A stretch of 46,506 bases of DNA, taken from positions 1-46,506 of IMG/VR virus record IMGVR_UViG_3300046817_000492, one strand, 5' to 3'. This DNA is from a virus. A program made the translations under genes and the position numbers. The notes under the pieces are model-generated. The model was not told where the DNA came from and ran no database searches. It worked only from the letters and a program-made list of their open reading frames with translations. Of the stretch, positions 7,385-13,668 are shown in pieces. Position 1 is the stretch's first letter; every line of letters starts with the position of its first letter.

Positions 7385-7411
7385 CATGTGGGGCTGCAAC
7401 CTCACCACATG
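7385..7411. promoter_or_regulatory. 7-bp inverted repeat upstream of helicase
   Basis: CATGTGG (7385-7391) and CCACATG (7405-7411) are perfect complements around 13 bases. They lie 40 bases before the helicase start in the 112-base gap, so they could be an operator or leader hairpin. Confidence 0.4.
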
Positions 7412-7448
7412 CGGCTAAATCCGGTCCGCCGGCCCCGCTCCTGCTACG

Positions 7449-7471
7449 CCCCCGCCCTCACTCGGCGGGGG
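7449..7471. terminator. GC-rich hairpin at gene end
   Basis: CCCCCGCC (7449-7456) and GGCGGGGG (7464-7471) form a perfect 8-bp stem with a 7-base loop, followed on the plus strand by TTT. It overlaps the stop of the 97-residue leftward gene. In the leftward direction no T-run follows, so it may attenuate rather than stop transcription into the helicase. Confidence 0.45.
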
Positions 7472-7751
7472 TTTGCATGACAGGTCGGTGACTATCGCCC
7501 CGTTCGCGGACGCTGGCTACCCCCCGTGCGCAAACGGCGGCGTGGCGCTGATACTTTGCCAGCAGTTCCGGCGGGCATGCCTCGATCTCGCGCGCGAGCG
7601 CGGCGGCCAGCACGCGCTCGACGTCGAGCCGATCGGGTATCAGGTGGGGCGGTGGACAGGCGGTCGCCACGAGGGCGTCGAGCGCCTCGGCGAAGCCGAC
7701 GAGGTGGAGAGCTACGAACGGAGCGAAGAGACGCGCCATGGGGATGTTCAC
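7458..7751 (-). CDS. Hypothetical phage protein
   Basis: A 97-residue protein, mainly helical and Ala-rich (LVGFAEALDALVATA, then LDVERVLAAALAREI, then PPELLAKYQRHAAVCARG). Unknown function. The start is GTG 7751, overlapping the preceding stop (GTGA); ATG 7739 is an alternative. It sits two genes upstream of the helicase block. Confidence 0.6.
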   Translation of the reverse strand: MNIPMARLFAPFVALHLVGFAEALDALVATACPPPHLIPDRLDVERVLAAALAREIEACPPELLAKYQRHAAVCARGVASVRERGDSHRPVMQTPAE

Positions 7752-7984
7752 GCGTTCTCGATGCGTTCGCTTAGAGCCCCACAGATGTACCCCACCAGTT
7801 GCATGCGCGCGCGGGGATTCGACTGTGTCTTGAACACGATCGCGGCGAGCACATCCACGAGCGCCATTATAGTGGCGGTGGAGTGCCTCCCCTCGATGAT
7901 GAGCGCTATGTCCTGCGTTATCTGGTGGATTTCAGGTTCCGCTGCGGCTAACCGCAGCTTGGACATCTCCTCTGCGTTTTTCAT
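7748..7984 (-). CDS. Hypothetical helical protein
   Basis: A 78-residue protein starting MKNAEEMSKLRLAAAEPEIH, followed by a hydrophobic helix (TATIMALVDVLAAIVF) and a C-terminal LVGYICGALSERIENA. No known family recognised. ATG 7984 overlaps the lipoprotein stop (ATGA) and its own stop overlaps the next start (GTGA), so it is in a coupled chain. Confidence 0.65.
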   Translation of the reverse strand: MKNAEEMSKLRLAAAEPEIHQITQDIALIIEGRHSTATIMALVDVLAAIVFKTQSNPRARMQLVGYICGALSERIENA

Positions 7985-8235
7985 TGCGCGATGCAGCTCA
8001 CGGCGAGGGCGTTGGTGGTGCATCCGACGAAAATCGGGGATTGGTGGCGGAATCCGTTGCCAACGATGATCGCCCCAAGCATGGCATTTTCGTTGTCGAT
8101 GCGTGCCTGCTCGCGGGCGAGGTATTGCTGCTGGCATTCGTAGTTGCGTCCACATCGGCGCGCCGCGTCCTGCTCGATGGTGGTGCAGCCGCCGGCGAGG
8201 GTAACGACGAGGGCGAGGATTGCGATCTTCGACAT
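7981..8235 (-). CDS. Small phage lipoprotein
   Basis: An 84-residue protein with a classic lipoprotein signal: MSK, hydrophobic IAILALVVTL, lipobox AGGC with Cys 17 as the lipidated residue. The mature part has YECQQQYLAREQARIDNENA, a short coiled region, then a Cys-containing tail. It should be anchored in an envelope membrane facing the periplasm. A strong ribosome site (AGGAGC) precedes ATG 8235. An outer-spanin role is possible but there is no i-spanin partner beside it; envelope modification during infection is equally likely. Confidence 0.75.
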   Translation of the reverse strand: MSKIAILALVVTLAGGCTTIEQDAARRCGRNYECQQQYLAREQARIDNENAMLGAIIVGNGFRHQSPIFVGCTTNALAVSCIAQ

Positions 8236-8252
8236 TGATATTGCTCCTGAGT

Positions 8253-8522
8253 TCAGCGCGTCCGCATCAGGACGATGCGAGCTTCATTTTTTAGATTTGG
8301 CCAGCAGTGCAGAACATATCCGCTCGGCAATGATCGGCACGCACCGTGCGAGGACATAATCCATCGGACGATCTCGCGCCGGAAGCGCAGCTCGTGGGGT
8401 GCCAGCTCGACCTCGGTGCGCCAGTCGAGGCGGAGGGCCTCGAGACGCTCGAGCCAGCGAAGCCGGATGCTCTCTGGTGGCAGTTTGGCTTCCGCTAGCC
8501 AGTCGTCGTATTTCTGGGTCAC
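8253..8522 (-). CDS. Hypothetical protein coupled to gcrA-like gene
   Basis: An 89-residue protein (MTQKYDDWLAEAKLPPESIR, then LRWLERLEALRLDWRTEVEL). It is charged and helical, of unknown function. The GTG at 8522 overlaps the gcrA-like stop as GTGA. Co-translation with GcrA suggests a linked role, possibly a partner or modulator; that is inference. Confidence 0.65.
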   Translation of the reverse strand: MTQKYDDWLAEAKLPPESIRLRWLERLEALRLDWRTEVELAPHELRFRREIVRWIMSSHGACRSLPSGYVLHCWPNLKNEARIVLMRTR

Positions 8523-8989
8523 GGGCTTACGTCTCGCAGGTCTCGCATTTTGCCGAACACCCGCTTGCGGCAGACGGCGCACCATGACTGGCCGATAAGG
8601 GCCCGCGCGCCGCAGAACTGGGGATGGAGGCGATCGGCTGGGCGGTCGGCCCAGAGGGGGTATTGGCAGGTCAACGAGGCCGAGACGGTGGGGCCTGGCG
8701 GCTGGGGCTTGATGTTGGCCCGGCGATCGCGCTCGGCTGAGGCGCCGCGGCCTGAGAGCTGCGAGAACTTGGCGCGCGCCACCGTGACCGCTTGCGCCCC
8801 TGCGACGGCCCTCCCGTGGTTGCCGTTCTTGATCGGGCTGGGGCGGGCGGGAAGTCCCTCGCGGGCGCGGATACCGACGACGGCGTTCTTGCTGATGTTC
8901 AGTTCCCGCCCGATCTTGATCGTACTCATACCCGTCAGCCACAGGCGGCGCACTTCGGACTTGACGTGATCTGGGACGCGGTAGGCCAT
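8519..8989 (-). CDS. gcrA: GcrA-family cell-cycle transcription regulator
   Basis: A 156-residue GcrA-like protein. The N-terminal HTH (VRRLWLTGMSTIKIGRELNI, then SKNAVVGIRAREGLPARPSP) carries the family pattern of W...G.S...I...L..S.NAV.G...R.GL..R.SP. The C-terminus has the paired segment CQYPLW...FCGA.......WCAVCRKRVF. In Alphaproteobacteria GcrA binds RNA polymerase with sigma-70 at GANTC-methylated promoters. A phage copy may redirect host transcription. ATG 8989 has a strong ribosome site (GAGGAG). A rightward methyltransferase in the same genome may be functionally linked. Confidence 0.85.
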   Translation of the reverse strand: MAYRVPDHVKSEVRRLWLTGMSTIKIGRELNISKNAVVGIRAREGLPARPSPIKNGNHGRAVAGAQAVTVARAKFSQLSGRGASAERDRRANIKPQPPGPTVSASLTCQYPLWADRPADRLHPQFCGARALIGQSWCAVCRKRVFGKMRDLRDVSP

Positions 8990-9007
8990 GCCACTAGCTC
9001 CTCTGAA

Positions 9008-9247
9008 TTATCGCTTGGACCAATGATAGCGGATTGCCATACATGCGCCGTAGAAAAGGCATACTACGAGGACAATTCCCCCCACGCCCATCATCGCAAG
9101 GCCGGTATATTGGCGGAATACCCTAATAGGTGCGCCTCTCGTTCCGCTGTCCAAATCAGTTGCCGAACCCACACCCAGCGAGAAATTGCGGCGATAGAGT
9201 TGAAGCACTCGCCGCCGATTGATGCGGTCGGTGCTGTCCTCGGCCAT
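9008..9247 (-). CDS. Small membrane protein
   Basis: A 79-residue protein with one clear transmembrane helix near the C-terminus (YTGLAMMGVGGIVLVVCLFY) and a charged N-terminus (MAEDSTDRINRRRVLQLYRR). It has a good ribosome site (GAGGAG) before ATG 9247. It lies between the repressor gene and gcrA; its role is unknown, possibly superinfection exclusion or membrane change. Confidence 0.65.
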   Translation of the reverse strand: MAEDSTDRINRRRVLQLYRRNFSLGVGSATDLDSGTRGAPIRVFRQYTGLAMMGVGGIVLVVCLFYGACMAIRYHWSKR

Positions 9248-9378
9248 GGCTATCTCCTCGGAATTGCCTTGACGTATAGCGCGAATGAGCGCTCCTTATG
9301 GACGGGCGCTATGACCACCTCCTGGCGCCTGGCTCCGGCGTTCTTCGGCCTCGCGGCGCGCCGTTTGAGCGAAACTCT

Positions 9379-9414
9379 CCCCGGCGGTTTTCGACACGGG
9401 CCGCCGGGGTTTTT
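9379..9414 (+). terminator. Rho-independent terminator, rightward
   Basis: CCCCGGCGG (9379-9387) and CCGCCGGGG (9401-9409) form a perfect 9-bp stem with a 13-base loop, followed by five T. It overlaps the stop codon of the leftward repressor gene. There is no rightward gene just before it. Confidence 0.75.
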
Positions 9415-9625
9415 ATGACACGGCCCTTCTGCGCTGCCTGATCACCACATTCACCTCTCGCTCAAGCCCGAGTGCGGCCAGGATCGCGCCGGCGGGTGGG
9501 TAGCGGCCACGCATTACGCCGGAGACGTAGGCTGGCGAGAGGTCGTGCGCACGCGACCATGCGCGGAGCGAGCCGGCATTGCGGATGCCAGCGGCGAGTA
9601 GTTTGAGGACATCATTATTTTTCAT
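9413..9625 (-). CDS. Cro/CI-like repressor A
   Basis: A 70-residue HTH protein: LAAGIRNAGSLRAWSRAHDL, then SPAYVSGVMRGRYPPAGAILAALGL split as the recognition and scaffold helices. It resembles the second short HTH protein at 13023-13232 in the same genome (shared LSPAY.S.V..GR..P...I..ALGLER). The ATG at 9625 lies 20 bases from a divergent rightward TTGACA promoter, the usual place for a phage switch repressor. The upstream ribosome site is AAGGA, somewhat far. Confidence 0.82.
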   Translation of the reverse strand: MKNNDVLKLLAAGIRNAGSLRAWSRAHDLSPAYVSGVMRGRYPPAGAILAALGLEREVNVVIRQRRRAVS

Positions 9626-9644
9626 GGAGGCGTCATATTCCTTC

Positions 9645-9673
9645 TTGACAGGGAAATCAAGGGGGGATATTGT
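9645..9673 (+). promoter_or_regulatory. Rightward promoter opposite repressor A
   Basis: TTGACA (9645-9650), 17-base spacer, TATTGT (9668-9673; four of six). It lies between the divergent repressor start (9625) and the rightward gene at 9864, and is the best promoter in this region. Confidence 0.65.
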
Positions 9674-9717
9674 CTGGCATCGACAACACACCAGCAGGAG
9701 CTAACCCCGATCAATGG

Positions 9718-9773
9718 AGCCTGGGCTGAAGACCGTGAGCGTTCCTGCTCATACACGGTCAACGCCCAAGCCT
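9718..9773 (+). ncRNA. Long imperfect leader hairpin
   Basis: In the transcript of the rightward promoter, bases 9718-9740 pair imperfectly with 9747-9773 around a loop GTTCCT. GACCGTG/CACGGTC and AGC/GCT form the inner stem and TGGGC/GCCCA the outer one. It may be an attenuator or protected leader RNA. Confidence 0.4.
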
Positions 9774-9809
9774 ATCCCCAAGAAGTGCGGTAACTAACCG
9801 CCCGAGCCA

Positions 9810-9838
9810 CTATACAGTAACTTACTGGAACTGTATAG
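9810..9838. promoter_or_regulatory. Nested palindromes in front of the 9864 gene
   Basis: CTATACAGT (9810-9818) and ACTGTATAG (9830-9838) are perfect 9-bp arms. Nested inside is CAGTAACTTACTG, a second palindrome. TTTCTTTTT follows soon after on the plus strand. It could be an operator, or a weak terminator that reduces expression of the gene at 9864. Confidence 0.5.
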
Positions 9839-9863
9839 CGTTTCTTTTTGGGACAGGATACCC

Positions 9864-10250
9864 ATGAAAACCACACTCGCCCGAGCCCTATTGACTTCAC
9901 ATCACCCCCTGCAGCGCGTCCGCTCCGCTATTTCTAAACCTAAATTAGCGGACGCTACGATAATAGATGATGTAAGACGCTTGGCTTTCTCCATAATATC
10001 TCTGGCGTTTAAAGACGACAACAAATGGCGTTTAAACGATGGCACAGGCGCTATAAGCGCCACCATTGAAGACGCTGATTTTTTAGCGAAGGTCTACGCA
10101 AACCAGATCGCCTTTTCAAAAGGAGATATCTTGATCTGTGATGTGCGCGTCGTACAGAAGCAAGCTGAGGCAGGGTTGCGCACCGAATATACTGTTATCC
10201 GCGTTGTTGAGCTCCGGCCCGGCATAAGGCAGATACCGTTGCCGCTTTAA
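9864..10250 (+). CDS. Hypothetical protein with beta-rich C-terminal domain
   Basis: A 128-residue protein. The C-terminal part (WRLNDGTGAISATIEDADFL, then FSKGDILICDVRVVQ, then TEYTVIRVVELRPGIRQIPL) matches a beta-rich module seen at the end of many phage and plasmid accessory proteins (WRF.DG...F.A.IED.EFL ... FAKGDVL... TEY.V..V..H). The N-terminal 50 residues are helical. Function unknown. A ribosome site (AGGA) precedes ATG 9864. It is the only gene of the first rightward transcript. Base composition is richer in A and T than neighbours, suggesting transfer. Confidence 0.75.
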   Translation: MKTTLARALLTSHHPLQRVRSAISKPKLADATIIDDVRRLAFSIISLAFKDDNKWRLNDGTGAISATIEDADFLAKVYANQIAFSKGDILICDVRVVQKQAEAGLRTEYTVIRVVELRPGIRQIPLPL

Positions 10251-10264
10251 TTGTAGCGGTAGAT

Positions 10265-10440
10265 TCAGGCCGTTTCCCGCGCCTCCCATTCCTCCAGAAC
10301 CTTCACCATGTCCTCAAGCTCCCATAGCTGCTTGGTGACGCCAGCTGCCATCGCTGGGGTGCAGCGCATGGTCTGGTGAATGCGCACGAAGTTGTAGTGC
10401 ATGAAGTAGATGGCAACCGCGTGTCGGCTACCGCCTTCCT
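10265..10440 (-). pseudogene. Remnant of a transposase C-terminus
   Basis: On the minus strand the last 52 codons before TGA (10265-10267) read HAVAIYFMHYNFVRIHQT, then CTPAMAAGVTKQLWELEDMV and a Glu-rich end. This is the C-terminus of a DDE transposase type common in Alphaproteobacteria (HYNF.RIH.TL..TPAMAAGVT..LW). The frame continues only a few codons upstream (LEEGGSR) before resemblance ends, so about the last fifth of the gene survives. It marks an old IS insertion and deletion next to the switch region. Confidence 0.8.
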
Positions 10441-10740
10441 CCAAGTTCTCCGCAAGGGGAACCGGGGGGAGTGACGCCCCCGGCCTAGCCTCATTAACTT
10501 AACGCCTGACGATGGAAGATGCCGCGACAACGGCATGGGTAAAGGTGGCACATGACCATATAGCCTAGCGAACACGTCACGCGGCCTCTACGCCCTGGCC
10601 TCACGGCTCGGGCGCACGCCCATAACATGAACCGGCTAAGAGGGGAAGTCTCCTCTTATATTGACCTTTTATGCTTGACCGCACCCAGTGAGGGCGCGCC
10701 GGCTTCCCTGTAGTTGTAGAGACACACAGGGGCGAAGGAC
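10441..10740. other. Gene-free stretch beside the IS remnant
   Basis: No supported gene in these 300 bases. It holds short inverted repeats (AAGAGG/CCTCTT around 10639-10658 and CCCTGT/ACAGGG around 10707-10732) and two TTGACC hexamers without convincing -10 partners. It is probably decayed IS sequence plus the upstream region of the cargo gene at 10741. Confidence 0.4.
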
Positions 10741-11166
10741 ATGCTCATTAATCTAGTCGCGGTTGGCCAGGGCCTCAATGCGCTTAAGTCTCTCGCCGAG
10801 GCCGTGAAGACTCTCGCCTCTCTTCGGGGTGCGGCGAAGTCGAGCGAAGATGTCATCAAACTCCGTGAAAAATTGATCGCCGCCCAGATAGCTGTGACTG
10901 AGGCGCTGTCTGCCGCGCGCGATGAACAGGCGGCGTTGGTTGAGACGATACGCGGCCAAGAAGAAGAGTTGGTTCGCCTTAAAAATTGGGATGCTGACAA
11001 GCAGCGCTATACATTGACGCGGCGAGAGCCCGGCGTTCTCGTCTACGCGTTGAAGCCAGAGTACTACGGCGCCACTGCGGCGCATGCCCTTTGTGCAAAC
11101 TGCTACGAGCAGGGGAAGAAGCCGTACCTCCAGGCGACAGGCGAACAGCTTGAGCTGGATCATACC
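10741..11166 (+). pseudogene. Truncated coiled-coil/zinc-ribbon cargo gene
   Basis: About 142 recognisable residues: a helical N-terminus (LKSLAEAVKTLASLRGAAKS), a coiled coil (ALVETIRGQEEELVRLKNWD), then a beta segment (ADKQRYTLTRREPGVLVYAL) and CANCYEQGKKPYLQ. It is a paralogue of the complete protein at 23649-24137, which continues to a second CxxC and ends normally. Here homology stops right at the second Cys pair (DHTC), where the convergent leftward operon begins. The frame then runs on antisense to real genes until 11769, so the true C-terminus is lost by recombination. Confidence 0.75.
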
Positions 11167-11342
11167 TGTACCTCGTTCGTCCACACGCGGGGCGCTGGCC
11201 GCATTTCGGCGAGGCGGGCTATGGCCTGGGTGAGCATGTACCGCTCCTCCGAGGTATGGCCAGCCTGTTTGCGCAACAGTCCTAATGCGAGCGTAAGGGC
11301 GTCGACCAGGTCGATCCAGTCGCGTTCTGCGGGTGTTGTCAT
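11160..11342 (-). CDS. Small hypothetical protein, operon end
   Basis: A 60-residue helical protein (ERDWIDLVDALTLALGLLRK, then QAGHTSEERYMLTQAIARLA). Function unknown. A good ribosome site (AGGGAG, eight bases away) precedes ATG 11342. It is the last gene of the nine-gene leftward operon and its stop lies at the junction with the truncated cargo gene. Confidence 0.65.
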   Translation of the reverse strand: MTTPAERDWIDLVDALTLALGLLRKQAGHTSEERYMLTQAIARLAEMRPAPRVWTNEVQV

Positions 11343-11410
11343 TGGTGGGCTCCCTTCGCTCCACGATTGGGTTATATGCTACTATTCGATCCTTGCGGAT
11401 GGGCAGGCGG

Positions 11411-11653
11411 CTACGATGGCGGCGCCCCTCTTGCCGCCTCGATCACCGCCCGCACCGTGGGGCCAGGCGGGCGACCCAGCTTCACCGTCCAGATGCGGCG
11501 AAAGTGGTATGCGGCATCCGTCGGTGGCCCGTTGCGATACCCATGCACGCGCTGGGACCATACCGCGACGGCGACTACCCGGATGCCGGCCATCACCACG
11601 CGGTATTTGTGTTCGCCGAGCGGCACGTCCCGGCTGTGCGTGGGGGCGCTCAT
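11411..11653 (-). CDS. Small hypothetical protein
   Basis: An 80-residue protein with a beta-rich core (EHKYRVVMAGIRVVAVAVWS, then YHFRRIWTVKLGRPPGPTVR). No family recognised. ATG 11653 overlaps the HTH-protein stop (ATGA). Confidence 0.6.
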   Translation of the reverse strand: MSAPTHSRDVPLGEHKYRVVMAGIRVVAVAVWSQRVHGYRNGPPTDAAYHFRRIWTVKLGRPPGPTVRAVIEAARGAPPS

Positions 11654-12210
11654 GCCTGCTGCAACTCCTTAGCCAATCGCCGTGCCTGCGCCGCGGATAC
11701 ACCGAGTGCCGCCGCGATCAGTGGGAAGGACAGCCCCTTCTCCCGCATCTCCCGCGCGGCTTTCCGTAGCGCGCAGACACGCTCGACGTCCTCCCGCGTC
11801 CGCCCGTGCTTCAGTGCGATCTGGCGGATGCGCTCACGGCTGACACCGAATGTTGCCGCGACAGCTTTCAGCGTTTCGCCTTGTGCGAGCCGTTCCATTA
11901 CTGCGCTATGAGAATGAACCTTCGTGGGGAAGCCGGTTTTTACGCAGAAACTGCCTTTCAGCCCGGCCTGCACGGCAAGGCTGCTGACCACCGACAGGCC
12001 GACGCCCAAGCTCCGCGCGATCTGCCCGCGGCTTTCTCCTGCCCGCAATCGCGCCGCCACGTCATCGGGCGTAATTCTGTCCCGGACGAGAGTTCGCGTC
12101 TTGCGCGCGATGCCCTTAGCCAACGCCAGTTTCCGCACCAGCGTCTGCACGTCCCGCAGGTGTTGGCGGATTTCGATTATGATAGCGCTGTTGTCACGGT
12201 CGCGGCTCAT
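11650..12210 (-). CDS. Multi-HTH DNA-binding protein
   Basis: A 186-residue protein with three HTH-like units: residues about 48-80 (TPDDVAARLRAGESRGQIAR then SLGVGLSVVSSLA), 103-136 (GETLKAVAATFGVSRERIRQ) and 155-182 (GLSFPLIAAALGVSAAQARR). The middle unit resembles sigma region 4.2 (VSRERIRQIA). Three tandem readers suggest binding to an extended or repeated site. Starts at ATG 12210, overlapping the RHH gene stop (ATGA). Likely a regulator or a DNA-organising protein of this phage. Confidence 0.75.
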   Translation of the reverse strand: MSRDRDNSAIIIEIRQHLRDVQTLVRKLALAKGIARKTRTLVRDRITPDDVAARLRAGESRGQIARSLGVGLSVVSSLAVQAGLKGSFCVKTGFPTKVHSHSAVMERLAQGETLKAVAATFGVSRERIRQIALKHGRTREDVERVCALRKAAREMREKGLSFPLIAAALGVSAAQARRLAKELQQA

Positions 12211-12404
12211 GGCTGCAACGCCTTATCTAGCAGCTCGCGCACGATTACGCTAAATGGCGCTCCAGCAGCAGCCGCGCGCTTTTGTATTTCTAAAAACATC
12301 GCCCGGTTAAACTGAATGGCCACTCGCGGGTGTACCCCGCTTCTATAGCTCCCGCGAGCAGGCTGCTTGGCTACGTATTCTTTGATAGCCCGCGTCGTCT
12401 TCAT
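12207..12404 (-). CDS. Ribbon-helix-helix (Arc-like) protein
   Basis: A 65-residue protein. RVAIQFNRAMFLEIQKRAAA fits a beta strand and helix 1, and PFSVIVRELLDKAL fits helix 2 of a ribbon-helix-helix dimer. A basic N-terminal arm (MKTTRAIKEYVAKQPARGSY) precedes. It probably binds operator DNA. Stop-start overlaps on both sides (TAATG and ATGA) place it in the coupled operon. Confidence 0.72.
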   Translation of the reverse strand: MKTTRAIKEYVAKQPARGSYRSGVHPRVAIQFNRAMFLEIQKRAAAAGAPFSVIVRELLDKALQP

Positions 12405-12598
12405 TATTCCGCCTTGTTCTTCAAAAGCCGCGCAGCATATTCCGACGCACTTTCAAGCTGCGTTGCCGCAAGCAGCACATTTCCATGCGCCTGGATTATT
12501 GCCTCACGAACGGAGGGATGCTCTGCACGTTCTGCTTCGTCTGCAATATCTGCCGCCAGTATCCGCAAAGCGAGCGCGAGAGATTCGGTGTAGTTCAT
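12404..12598 (-). CDS. Small helical protein
   Basis: A 64-residue, all-helical protein (MNYTESLALALRILAADIAD, later AHGNVLLAATQLESASEYAA). Function unknown. ATG 12598 overlaps the upstream stop (ATGA), and its TAA overlaps the RHH start by one base (TAATG). Confidence 0.62.
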   Translation of the reverse strand: MNYTESLALALRILAADIADEAERAEHPSVREAIIQAHGNVLLAATQLESASEYAARLLKNKAE

Positions 12599-12756
12599 GG
12601 CACGCCTTCGCCGTTGGTCGGCATAGCCGCCACGCCGGCAGGCGCGGGGAGCGCAGCCTTCGCCTCAATTGCAGGGCGCGCTGCAGCTATCACGTCGGCT
12701 GCATCAAACGCGTCCTCTGGCAATGGGATGGTAGCGCGTATAGTGAGTTCCTTCAT
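12595..12756 (-). CDS. Small Ala-rich protein
   Basis: A 53-residue protein (MKELTIRATIPLPEDAFDAA, then DVIAAARPAIEAKAAL). The start suggests one beta strand followed by a helix, as in small DNA-associated or toxin-neutralising proteins, but no family is recognised. Overlaps on both sides (ATGA) support its reality. Confidence 0.55.
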   Translation of the reverse strand: MKELTIRATIPLPEDAFDAADVIAAARPAIEAKAALPAPAGVAAMPTNGEGVP

Positions 12757-12932
12757 TCGGTGGGTTCCTTACGTTTGTTTCTAAGGTCGTCGGCAACGCG
12801 CAGAAATACGTCCAGCTCTGCGAGGCGACGATCAATTTCCCTGATAGCGTCAAGCAACGCCGATTTTTCCCTCGCCAGCATTGTCTGCTCGATCCTGGCT
12901 CGTCTGGTATTAGCGATATCGGTGTCGGACAT
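12753..12932 (-). CDS. Small coiled-coil protein
   Basis: A 59-residue protein, charged and helical throughout (EQTMLAREKSALLDAIREID, then RRLAELDVFLRVADDLRNKR). It probably forms a coiled coil. Function unknown. ATG 12932 lies inside the end of the preceding membrane gene (23-base overlap) and its stop overlaps the next start (ATGA). Confidence 0.58.
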   Translation of the reverse strand: MSDTDIANTRRARIEQTMLAREKSALLDAIREIDRRLAELDVFLRVADDLRNKRKEPTE

Positions 12933-13026
12933 CGGGAGAGCCTCGGGTTGCCTCGAAGATAAACGTGCCGGCGAATAGTGAGACGACGATACTAAGAGCG
13001 ATCCAGATCAGGACCGCGTGGATCAC
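12910..13026 (-). CDS. 38-residue membrane peptide
   Basis: A short protein with one transmembrane helix right at the start (VLIWIALSIVVSLFAGTFIF) and a basic tail. The GTG at 13026 overlaps the repressor stop (GTGA), the coupling pattern used throughout this operon. Possible exclusion or lysis-related peptide; unproven. Confidence 0.5.
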   Translation of the reverse strand: MIHAVLIWIALSIVVSLFAGTFIFEATRGSPDVRHRYR

Positions 13027-13232
13027 GGGCGGCGCGTCCCCAGTTTGGGTTGATAATCTGCCACACGTTCTAGGCCAAGCGCATTGGCGATGGCCCTGCC
13101 TGGGCTGCGTCTGCCTTTGAGAACATCTGAAATGTAGGCCGGAGAAAGATCATGCTTGTCTGCCCACGCCAACTGCGAGCCCGCCTTAGCGCAGGCAGAG
13201 GCCAGCAGTTCGATCACTTCGCGCTCTGTCAT
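13023..13232 (-). CDS. Cro/CI-like repressor B
   Basis: A 69-residue HTH protein: REVIELLASACAKAGSQLAW, then KHDLSPAYISDVLKGRRSPG and AIANALGLERV. It is a paralogue of repressor A at 9413-9625, sharing the LSPAY.S.V..GR..P core. It heads the nine-gene leftward operon, and its ATG lies 25 bases from a divergent rightward TTGACA. It probably represses the long rightward early operon, its own operon, or both. Confidence 0.83.
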   Translation of the reverse strand: MTEREVIELLASACAKAGSQLAWADKHDLSPAYISDVLKGRRSPGRAIANALGLERVADYQPKLGTRRP

Positions 13233-13256
13233 GGCGCCGGTATATCACAATCGCGG

Positions 13257-13285
13257 TTGACAACGCAAGCGCATAGGCGTATTCG
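13257..13285 (+). promoter_or_regulatory. Rightward early promoter opposite repressor B
   Basis: TTGACA (13257-13262) and, after 17 bases, TATTCG (13280-13285), three of six. A short inverted repeat TTCG...CGAA (13282-13297) overlaps the -10 and may be the repressor site. It would drive the operon from 13328. Confidence 0.55.
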
Positions 13286-13327
13286 TCAAATAGCGAACGC
13301 GACCCGCGCGCAAAGGAGCACGGCACG

Positions 13328-13666
13328 ATGAGCACGACGCACACGCCAGGCCCGTGGCGCTTAACTGGCACGACCGTTTACGCGTTGAATGTGGACGGGA
13401 CCAATCAGTTTACTGCACGCGTTGAGGGCGGACTAATTGAGCAGAGCCAGGGTTTTGCTCGCACTTCTGAAGCAGAAGTTGTGGCCAACGCCCGCCTGAT
13501 CGCAGCGGCGCCTGATCTGCTGGCGGTGGCGATGGAAATCTATCGGTTCTCGCTTGTCATCGAAAGCGCCGTGCGCAACGGCGATCCCGCAAACGATGAT
13601 GGCGTTTTCGGGGCGCTAATGAAGGTGCGCACAGCCATCGCCAAAGCAACCGAGGAGCTGAAATAA
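13328..13666 (+). CDS. HTPGPW-type phage early protein
   Basis: A 112-residue protein of a very common phage family: N-terminal HTPGPWRL, a beta-sheet region ending in EGGLIEQSQGF, and the signature VVANARLIAAAPDLLAVAME, then a helical tail. The family has no proven function. It is first in the long rightward operon, with a ribosome site AAAGGAG ten bases before ATG 13328. Confidence 0.85.
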   Translation: MSTTHTPGPWRLTGTTVYALNVDGTNQFTARVEGGLIEQSQGFARTSEAEVVANARLIAAAPDLLAVAMEIYRFSLVIESAVRNGDPANDDGVFGALMKVRTAIAKATEELK

Positions 13667-13668
13667 CC

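Noticed and set aside
10441-10740. Possible tRNA-like or attachment sequence
   Set aside because: No cloverleaf or TPsiC-like segment could be built, and no integrase is visible.
11167-11769. Continuation of the rightward frame that begins at 10741
   Set aside because: It runs antisense to well-supported leftward genes, and the homology with the paralogue ends near 11166.
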